Source: an uncultured Senegalimassilia sp.
Lineage (GTDB): Bacteria; Actinomycetota; Coriobacteriia; Coriobacteriales; Eggerthellaceae
Length of the DNA: 6,181 bases
Direction: 5' to 3'
Assembly (NCBI RefSeq): GCF_934632265.1
Contig: NZ_CAKTYH010000112.1
Coordinates: forward strand, 1-6,181
Shown: piece by piece, positions 1-4,521 of the stretch
How positions within the stretch are numbered: position 1 is the first letter of the stretch
Layout: the number at the start of each line of letters is the position of its first letter
Translations under genes and position numbers: made by a program
The notes under the pieces: generated by a model
What the model was told of the DNA's origin: nothing
Seen by the model: the letters and a program-made list of their open reading frames with translations, nothing else
Database searches by the model: none

Positions 1-10
1 GCTCTGGGCC

Positions 11-772
11 GTGCTTCCCAAAAGACCCATGCAGGTGAAACCCGTGAAGGTGGAGCCTGATTCCGTTCATTCCGACACGTTCGGCGCGGTGGATTGTCGC
101 CGTGCGCGCGGTGCCGCGATGGGACGTTGCGCGAATGCCGTGCCCTATGTGGGTGCGGCGCATCTGCCGCCCGTGCCGCCCGCGATGGCGGAGGGCGCTC
201 GATGCGAGCAAGGGCCGGCGATGAGCGTCGACGCCGCTTCCGTCGAGCCCCGCGATGTCAAAGCCGGCGAAGGGGACGGCCCGTCAACTGCTCGGATCGT
301 GCTCGCTCTTACAGTGGGCTGCCTTTTGGCCTCGCTGGGCGCATCGTTTGCCGTGTCGGGGATCTTGCACGGGGTTGCCTGGTGGCAATGTTGGCCGTTG
401 GCCCTGGTGGTCCTCGGCATCGTGCGCATAGCCGTGCCGGGCGGCGAAGGCGAGCGAGCTTTGGCGTTTTTCGCGGGCGTCTCCGTGTTCGTGGCGGGGC
501 TGACGTTGCTGCCCATGAGCATGGGATTCGTCTCGTGGGCCACGTTGCCCAAGATGTTCGAGCATTTGTGGCCCCTTCCCGCGTTGGCGGCTCTTTTGCT
601 GGCTATGGGGGTTTATGCTCGGCGGCCCGTCATCGTCGTGGCGGCAGCGGTGCTCGTGCTGCTGTTCTGCGTGCTTGGCTTCACCCTGTTTTCCGAGCCC
701 GGCCCGCTGCACGAGCTGTCCTTCGGCACGCCGTTGGGGCGTGAATATCGTTTTCCCTTGCCCTTCGATTAA
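11..772 (+). CDS. Hypothetical multi-pass membrane protein, possibly 5'-truncated
   Basis: I do not recognise this protein. The frame is open to the window edge, so GTG 11 is only the first start inside the window and the gene may begin upstream. Residues 1-90 are hydrophilic, rich in Pro, Ala and Arg, with Cys29, Cys40 and Cys65. About five hydrophobic helices follow, near residues 95-118, 124-142, 149-168, 186-203 and 206-227, and then a short polar tail. Two helices begin with the same Trp-Pro-Leu pattern (CWPLALVVLG at 127-136 and LWPLPALAAL at 186-195). This resembles the small LiaF-type/DUF5668 membrane modules and hints at an internal duplication, but that is a guess. ATG 221 has an AAGGG six bases upstream and would give a 183-residue protein lacking the hydrophilic region. 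However, the 11-220 stretch shows coding-like codon bias (about 70% G/C at third positions), so I keep the longer form. A hairpin follows the stop. Confidence 0.62.
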   Translation: MLPKRPMQVKPVKVEPDSVHSDTFGAVDCRRARGAAMGRCANAVPYVGAAHLPPVPPAMAEGARCEQGPAMSVDAASVEPRDVKAGEGDGPSTARIVLALTVGCLLASLGASFAVSGILHGVAWWQCWPLALVVLGIVRIAVPGGEGERALAFFAGVSVFVAGLTLLPMSMGFVSWATLPKMFEHLWPLPALAALLLAMGVYARRPVIVVAAAVLVLLFCVLGFTLFSEPGPLHELSFGTPLGREYRFPLPFD

Positions 773-793
773 CGTAGCCGATAGGTTTGCATC

Positions 794-822
794 ACGGCCA
801 TGTGCAGCGTGCATGGCCGTTT
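794..822 (+). terminator. Hairpin after the membrane-protein gene, probable weak terminator
   Basis: A perfect 9-bp inverted repeat, ACGGCCATG (794-802) and CATGGCCGT (812-820), lies 21 bases after the stop codon. Two G-U pairs and one C-G pair can extend the stem to a 3-base loop. Only three T residues follow directly (820-822), so termination may be weak. Confidence 0.55.
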
Positions 823-963
823 CCGTTGCATAAGGCGCCGCTCGTCGGGTGCGGTACGCTTGTTCGTGTTTTGGTTTTGCCCAGTCTATGGGAAGCCACC
901 TGGGGAAATATAAATGTTTTACTTGTCAATCGAACAAACGATGAAGGGCGCCTTCACAAGATT

Positions 964-991
964 TTGCCGGCTTCGGGCCTTCCGGTAAAAT
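964..991 (+). promoter_or_regulatory. Candidate sigma-70-type promoter for the lipoprotein gene
   Basis: TTGCCG (964-969, four of six matches to TTGACA) and TAAAAT (986-991, five of six matches to TATAAT) are separated by 16 bases. Transcription would start near 998, leaving a leader of about 107 bases before the TTG start at 1105. The call rests only on pattern match and position. Confidence 0.45.
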
Positions 992-1032
992 AATGCCTGT
1001 CAGAACAGCATATCGCCCTTCAGACAGCAAAC

Positions 1033-1098
1033 CCTTTCGACAATCGAAAACACGCTGTCGCCGCCTTGGCGGTCTGGTCGTATGCTGCGATCGAAAGG
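1033..1098 (+). promoter_or_regulatory. Leader with mutually exclusive pairings over the ribosome site
   Basis: CCTTTCGA (1033-1040) is perfectly complementary to TCGAAAGG (1091-1098), which contains the AAAGG ribosome site of the lipoprotein gene. The same segment can instead form a local hairpin, TTTCGA (1035-1040) with TCGAAA (1044-1049) across a 3-base loop. A separate hairpin, CCGCC/GGCGG (1061-1072), lies between. This would allow an on/off choice at translation. The complementarity is seen; the regulatory role is inference and the 8-bp match could be chance. Confidence 0.3.
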
Positions 1099-1104
1099 TT
1101 TTGT

Positions 1105-1914
1105 TTGAAGAAACGGAATGCATACCGCACCGGCGGGCTGGCGCTGAAGATTGTCGGCCTTGCTTGCGTGTCGTGCGTGCTGGCAGGTTGCCTGGGCGTG
1201 GGATTCGCAACTGCCGCCGGCGGCGTTTCCCATGATATGCAGACGTTCGGCATCAGCGAAGTCAGCACGCCGGGCAGCGCATCGGCGTCGGCCGAGTCCC
1301 TGTCCGATCAGGCTGCGGACGCCTCCGTGACCGCGACGTCGCGCTTGGCCGCCGCCGGAACGCGCGACATCTCGAAGGGCGTCGCCGCCATCGAAGCCGA
1401 GGAGGAGGCTGCCCGTCGCGCCGCCGAGGAGGCGCAGCGCGCCGAGGACCTGGCGCATACGCAGGCGGCGCTTGCCAACAGGGATGGGCAGCTCGCCCGT
1501 GATGAGGGAGCCGGCCTGACGGGCCTGCCCGAGGTCGACTGGAACGTCAGCAAGGCGGAGTTCGTGGGCGAATGGACGCTTCGCATCGACGCGTACCTGG
1601 CCGGAAGCCCGCTTTCGGGCTATGGCGCCACGTTCGCCGAGGCGGCTTGGGAAAACGGCGTGGACCCGCGCTTCTCCCCGGCAATCTCCAATACCGAGTC
1701 CACAAAGGGCCTCAACTGCTTCCGCAGCCATAACGCATGGGGTTGGATGGGGAATACGTCCTGGGGAAGCTGGAGCGAGTCCATCAACGCGCACGTGCAG
1801 GGCTTGGCGAAGGGTTATGGGTACACCATCTCCCTGGCGAACGCCAACAAGTACTGCCCGCCAACCTACGAGGATTGGTATGCGAAAACGCTTGCGCAAA
1901 TGCAGCTGATATAG
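1105..1914 (+). CDS. Predicted lipoprotein with coiled coil and C-terminal lysozyme/glucosaminidase-like domain
   Basis: This is a likely cell-surface lipoprotein acting on peptidoglycan. The TTG at 1105 is chosen because AAAGG (1094-1098) sits six bases upstream; it gives 269 residues beginning MKKRNAYR. Residues 1-28 form a lipoprotein signal: basic start, hydrophobic stretch and a perfect lipobox LAGC with the lipidated Cys29. A low-complexity Ser/Ala-rich linker follows, then an Ala/Glu/Arg-rich helix near 94-130 that looks like a coiled-coil stalk. Residues about 155-265 look like a lysozyme-fold glucosaminidase domain of the type seen in many Coriobacteriia secreted proteins: a GVDPRFSPAISNTES block with candidate catalytic Glu198, then HNAWGWMG, HVQGLAKGYG and KYCPP. 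Cys205 and Cys251 could form a disulfide. A longer form from TTG 1066 is open but has no ribosome site and would spoil the signal. Enzyme activity is inferred from motif pattern; the domain might only bind glycan. A terminator follows at once, so the gene looks monocistronic. Confidence 0.85.
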   Translation: MKKRNAYRTGGLALKIVGLACVSCVLAGCLGVGFATAAGGVSHDMQTFGISEVSTPGSASASAESLSDQAADASVTATSRLAAAGTRDISKGVAAIEAEEEAARRAAEEAQRAEDLAHTQAALANRDGQLARDEGAGLTGLPEVDWNVSKAEFVGEWTLRIDAYLAGSPLSGYGATFAEAAWENGVDPRFSPAISNTESTKGLNCFRSHNAWGWMGNTSWGSWSESINAHVQGLAKGYGYTISLANANKYCPPTYEDWYAKTLAQMQLI

Positions 1915-1918
1915 CGCG

Positions 1919-1942
1919 AAGGCGGCCTGCGGGCCGCCTTTT
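1919..1942 (+). terminator. Rho-independent terminator of the lipoprotein gene
   Basis: AAGGCGGCC (1919-1927) and GGCCGCCTT (1932-1940) form a perfect 9-bp GC-rich stem with a TGCG loop, overlapping a TTTT run at 1939-1942. It starts four bases after the stop codon. Confidence 0.88.
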
Positions 1943-1981
1943 GCGTTATCCTGTTGCGTGAACTTCGGGAAGGATTTGCAC

Positions 1982-2641
1982 ATGAGCAACGTCATCGTGG
2001 TGGGCTGCGGCCGCGTGGGATCGCAGCTGGCCAACATGCTGTCGGACAACGGCAGCAACGTGTGCGTGATCGATCGCAACGTGGACGCGTTCGCCAACTT
2101 GGGCCGCAACTTCAACGGGTCCACCATCCAGGGCGTGGGCTTCGACGAGGAAACGCTGGAAAAGGCCGGCGTCGATGAATGCGACGTCGTGGCGGCGGTA
2201 ACGCAGCTGGACAACACCAACCTCATGTGCTGCGAGGTGGCAAGCCGCCTGTTCGGCGTGCCCCATGTCATCGCGCGCCTGTACAACCCCGATCATGAGC
2301 GTGCGTACATGCAGTTGGGCATCGACTATGTGTGCGGCACGTCGCTGGTGGCCGAAGACGTGTTCAGCAAGGTGGTTTCCGGGCACGGCGCGCATCTGGA
2401 CACGTTCGGCGAGTTCGAGGTGCTGCGCTTCTCCCTTGACCTGAGCTGGTCGGAGCGAAACACCATCCGCGTGGCGGAGATGGAACGCGACCACGACATC
2501 CGCATCGTGGCGTTCGAGCGCGGCGACGGCAGCGCCAGCTCCATTCCCACGCGCGATTCCATCCTGTACAACGGAGACTCGGTGCTGGCGTGCGTGCGTC
2601 ATGAGCTCATCGAGCAATTCAGCAAGTACATTCAAGATTAA
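1982..2641 (+). CDS. trkA: TrkA-family (RCK) potassium transport regulatory subunit, first of a pair
   Basis: This is a cytoplasmic ring-forming subunit that gates a Trk/Ktr-type K+ uptake channel in response to nucleotide. ATG 1982 is preferred over GTG 1958 because GGGAAGGA (1967-1974) lies seven bases upstream; the product is 219 residues, normal for the family. The N-terminal Rossmann-type RCK_N domain covers about residues 1-120, with glycine motif GCGRVG (8-13), the acidic residue ending strand 2 (Asp31 in VIDRN), and a conserved Asn-Leu with CEVASRLFGV and VIARLYNP. A C-terminal RCK_C domain fills about 135-215. Where the family usually has Gly-Asp before the middle of the domain, this protein has GVGFD (51-55), so one conserved Asp is replaced by Val. 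The second paralogue keeps it. The gene is followed after 45 bases by that paralogue, as in the CeoB/CeoC-type pairs of actinobacteria. No channel gene (trkH/ktrB) is in the window. The assignment to the family is firm; the channel partner is unknown. Confidence 0.94.
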   Translation: MSNVIVVGCGRVGSQLANMLSDNGSNVCVIDRNVDAFANLGRNFNGSTIQGVGFDEETLEKAGVDECDVVAAVTQLDNTNLMCCEVASRLFGVPHVIARLYNPDHERAYMQLGIDYVCGTSLVAEDVFSKVVSGHGAHLDTFGEFEVLRFSLDLSWSERNTIRVAEMERDHDIRIVAFERGDGSASSIPTRDSILYNGDSVLACVRHELIEQFSKYIQD

Positions 2642-2686
2642 CGCGGTTTCCGTTTGCCCGACGGCGAAGCGGGGGAGGTTTGGCTG

Positions 2687-3358
2687 ATGTACGTAGTGAT
2701 CGCCGGCGGCGGCAAAATCGGCGAATATCTGGCGAACGTGCTGCTTGAGAGCGGCAACGACGTGACCATCATCGAGGAGGACCTGGAAACGGCCGACCGT
2801 TTGTCGGTGGTTTTGCAGGGCCGTTACCTGGTCATCCACGGCGATGGTTGCGATTCGAAATATCAGGAGGATGCGGGAATCCGCCGCGCAGACGTGTTCG
2901 TGGCCACTACGGGCCAGGACGACGACAACCTGGTTTCGTGCGAGATCGCTCAGCGCGTATTCAACGTGCCGCGCTGCATCGCCCGCGTGAACAGCCCGAA
3001 GAACCTGCGCATCTTCCACGAGGTGGGCATCGAGTGCGTGTCGTCGACCACGCTCATCGCCAACCTCATCGAGGAGGAGACGTTGCTGGGCAGCGTGAGC
3101 GTCGTGTCGTCGCTGACGCACGGCAACGTCATGCTGACCGAGGTGGTCGTCCCGCGCATGCGCCATCATTCCAACGATGCCGGCGTGCTGGCAAGCGCCA
3201 TCCCCCTGCCTCCCGACAGCATCATCGCGGCAGTGGCATCCAGCGACAACGTGGAGGTTGTGAACGAGGATACGGTGCTGTTCCCCGGCGACAAGGCCAT
3301 CGTGGTGGCGGACAACCAGGTCATCGACGCCGTGCGTGCCGCGTTCAAGGGCCTGTAG
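2687..3358 (+). CDS. trkA: TrkA-family (RCK) potassium transport regulatory subunit, second of a pair
   Basis: A second, divergent TrkA paralogue of 223 residues, probably co-transcribed with the first. ATG 2687 is chosen because a strong GGGGGAGG (2671-2678) sits eight bases upstream; a TTG at 2654 would add 11 residues without support. RCK_N covers about 1-120: glycine motif GGGKIG (7-12), acidic Glu30-Glu31 at the end of strand 2, HGDG (51-54) with the usual Gly-Asp, then NLVSCEIAQRVFNV and CIARVNSP. RCK_C covers about 135-223. Low identity to its neighbour, but the same order of motifs, suggests an old duplication and a hetero-oligomeric ring, as proposed for the two-TrkA systems of actinobacteria; that assembly is inference. 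A strong terminator 43 bases after the stop closes the operon. Confidence 0.94.
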   Translation: MYVVIAGGGKIGEYLANVLLESGNDVTIIEEDLETADRLSVVLQGRYLVIHGDGCDSKYQEDAGIRRADVFVATTGQDDDNLVSCEIAQRVFNVPRCIARVNSPKNLRIFHEVGIECVSSTTLIANLIEEETLLGSVSVVSSLTHGNVMLTEVVVPRMRHHSNDAGVLASAIPLPPDSIIAAVASSDNVEVVNEDTVLFPGDKAIVVADNQVIDAVRAAFKGL

Positions 3359-3400
3359 CAATGGAATAGGGGGGTTCGCGTGAAACGAGCCCTTGATGGG

Positions 3401-3437
3401 AAAGGACCTGAAATGGAAATCCATTTCAGGTCCTTTT
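3401..3437 (+). terminator. Strong rho-independent terminator of the trkA pair
   Basis: A perfect 16-bp inverted repeat, AAAGGACCTGAAATGG (3401-3416) and CCATTTCAGGTCCTTT (3421-3436), has an AAAT loop and ends in TTTT (3434-3437). On the minus strand the stem is followed by only TTT then CCC, so it would be a weaker stop for the convergent MOSC gene, which otherwise has no clear terminator. Confidence 0.92.
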
Positions 3438-3669
3438 GCGCTAGGGGATAGATTGAAGCATAAGGGCGAAACCGGCGAAGCCGCCGTGCCCGACGTGGGC
3501 AAGCACCTGCATGCGCGCGGGTAGGCTGGCTGGCTGGCGGGTTGGTTCGCGGGCGTGCGGGCTGGTTCGCTGGCAGGCCGTCGGGGTGATTCCCCGGTAG
3601 GCGAAGCCGTTGCGCTGCTTGGCGCGGATGACGCCCGTCTGCTTGCGGGACGAAGGGCGCGCTGCGGCT
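3438..3669. other. Non-coding or degenerate stretch between convergent genes
   Basis: No convincing gene is seen on either strand. The stretch holds small hairpins, TGCCC-GACGT-GGGCA (3487-3501) and CGGGG-TGATT-CCCCG (3582-3596), and the GGCT-rich repeat patch at 3524-3574. None has a T tract, so they are not obvious terminators. A short frame ending at TAG 3522-3524 runs through the left part; its best start, TTG 3453, has AGGGG (3443-3447) upstream and would give a 23-residue peptide, which I regard as unproven. Confidence 0.5.
3524..3574. repeat. GGCT low-complexity patch with a 20-base imperfect repeat
   Basis: GGCT is repeated in tandem in GGCTGGCTGGCTGG (3524-3537). It is followed by two similar 16-base segments, GGGTTGGTTCGCGGGC (3539-3554) and GGGCTGGTTCGCTGGC (3559-3574), offset by 20 bases and differing at three positions. 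The patch lies outside any gene I can support. Confidence 0.6.
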
Positions 3670-4314
3670 TTAGCGCGGCGTGCTCGCCAGCTCGTCCAAG
3701 GCCTCCTGCGGCGTGTACTCGCATGTGCCGTCGCCCAGCTTCACCACGTCGATGCTGTCGCCGGCCTTGACCTTGCCGCCGGTCAGGGCGACGAAGAAGA
3801 TGCCCTCGCGCGGGAAGATGCAGTCGCCTGCCAGATAGAAAATCGCGCACTTCTTGTGGCACACCTTGCCCTGCTGCGACAGCTCCAGCAGCACGTCGTC
3901 GCCGATCTTCAGCTGAGTGCCAAGCGGCAGCGCCATGAGGTTGATGCCCTCGGTGGTGATGTTCTCGGCGAAATCGCCTTCCTTCACATCCAGGCCGCGC
4001 GCCCGGGCCTTCTCGATGGATTCCCAGGCCAGAAGCGAAACCTGGCGGTGCCAATCTCCGGCATGCGCGTCCTCGGCGACGCCGTGATGGGCCTCGATGG
4101 TCACCGGGCCCTCCACCACGGTCTTGCGCGTGCCCTTGCGCTTCGATACGCATACGGCGCGCACGGTGCCGTGCGTGGTGCTGTCGGCGTCGGGGCCTTC
4201 CATACGGCCCTTTTCGAACACGTTGAGCTGTTCGCCTGCGTTTTGCGCAGCGGTTTCGGCGTTGCATGCTTTAAGGACGCCGTCCTGGCGGTCCTCGTCT
4301 TTCTCGAGCGTCAT
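3670..4314 (-). CDS. MOSC domain-containing protein
   Basis: The product is a 214-residue MOSC-domain protein. MOSC domains occur in molybdenum-cofactor sulfurases and in stand-alone proteins such as E. coli YiiM and YcbX, which detoxify N-hydroxylated bases with molybdenum cofactor. The domain spans about residues 45-200: GTVRAVCVSKRKGTRK (49-64), the acidic/His segment GVAEDAHAGDWHRQVSLLA (78-96), GDFAENITTEGINL (113-126), and the cysteine cluster in GKVCHKKC with Cys152, Cys156 and Cys165, one of which should be the family's conserved sulfur-carrying residue; a GDSI turn follows. The first 45 residues are an acidic extension outside the domain. I use ATG 4314, preceded by a G-rich run (4318-4324). 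TTG 4326 would add four residues, while ATG 4203, behind AAAAGGG, would remove the extension, so the start is not certain. No other molybdenum gene is in the window, so substrate and partner are unknown. The gene converges on trkA and diverges from purB. Confidence 0.92.
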   Translation of the reverse strand: MTLEKDEDRQDGVLKACNAETAAQNAGEQLNVFEKGRMEGPDADSTTHGTVRAVCVSKRKGTRKTVVEGPVTIEAHHGVAEDAHAGDWHRQVSLLAWESIEKARARGLDVKEGDFAENITTEGINLMALPLGTQLKIGDDVLLELSQQGKVCHKKCAIFYLAGDCIFPREGIFFVALTGGKVKAGDSIDVVKLGDGTCEYTPQEALDELASTPR

Positions 4315-4330
4315 GATCCCCCCCAATAAA

Positions 4331-4361
4331 CCTAGTAACTAGCTAGGCGCATCTTATCATA
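4331..4361 (-). promoter_or_regulatory. Candidate MOSC-gene promoter (-10) with CTAG-rich dyad
   Basis: On the minus strand, TATGAT (4361 down to 4356) is a good -10 element; no clear -35 is seen at the right distance. Transcription would start near 4349. Immediately downstream is a dyad: CTAGT-A-ACTAG (4332-4342), and overlapping it CCTAG (4331-4335) with CTAGG (4343-4347). A repressor bound here would cover the start of transcription. The promoter and operator roles are inferred from pattern and position. Confidence 0.4.
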
Positions 4362-4456
4362 TCTGAGGATGATTCGGCGAACGAACATGTTGAATCCGCG
4401 AAAGGCGGGGCAGGCGCGCAGGCATGCGTAAACCATCTGCAGAAACGCGTTCGGCG

Positions 4457-4486
4457 GCGGCATGCCGCTTATGCGCACGGTATGAT
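4457..4486 (+). promoter_or_regulatory. Candidate purB promoter (-10) with adjacent perfect palindrome
   Basis: TATGAT (4481-4486) is five of six matches to a -10 element and lies 35 bases before the purB start. No good -35 is present; the place where it should be is occupied by the perfect 12-bp palindrome GCGGCATGCCGC (4457-4468), a plausible binding site for an activator or repressor. Transcription would start near 4493. Confidence 0.42.
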
Positions 4487-4521
4487 GGGGTCATCAGCTA
4501 TCAACCGCGAAAGGGGCCGTT

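Larger units (their letters stand above)
773..1104. other. Intergenic region between membrane-protein and lipoprotein genes
   Basis: This stretch of about 330 bases holds no convincing gene; short frames at 787-993 and 993-1235 lack good codon bias and ribosome sites. It contains the hairpin at 794-822, an AT-rich island near 905-940 unlike its surroundings, a small dyad TGAAGG-GCG-CCTTCA... (942-956), a candidate promoter at 964-991 and a foldable leader from about 998 to the lipoprotein start. Confidence 0.6.

Noticed and set aside
94..814. Alternative frames on both strands over the membrane-protein gene
   Set aside because: Their products are Arg- or His-rich without hydrophobic pattern, whereas frame 11-772 gives clean membrane helices and coding-like codon bias.
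1000..2286. Minus-strand open frame of 428 codons opposite the lipoprotein and trkA
   Set aside because: It overlaps the lipoprotein, its terminator and trkA in antisense and has no recognisable domain or ribosome site.
3524..3574. CRISPR-like array
   Set aside because: The units are short, adjacent and imperfect, without unique spacers of constant length.
3555..3770. Plus-strand frame with a short plausible-looking segment (GEAVALLGADDARLLAG)
   Set aside because: It has no good ribosome site, turns Arg/Pro/Cys-rich where it overlaps the MOSC gene, and matches no family I know.
1946..4267. Very long minus-strand open frame (773 codons) opposite both trkA genes
   Set aside because: It runs antisense to two well-supported trkA genes and out of frame through the MOSC gene. 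The product is His/Ala/Arg-rich with no domain pattern, as expected for an antisense frame of GC-rich coding DNA.
3610..4329. Plus-strand open frame opposite the MOSC gene
   Set aside because: It is antisense to clear MOSC motifs and is Ala/Leu/His-rich without pattern.
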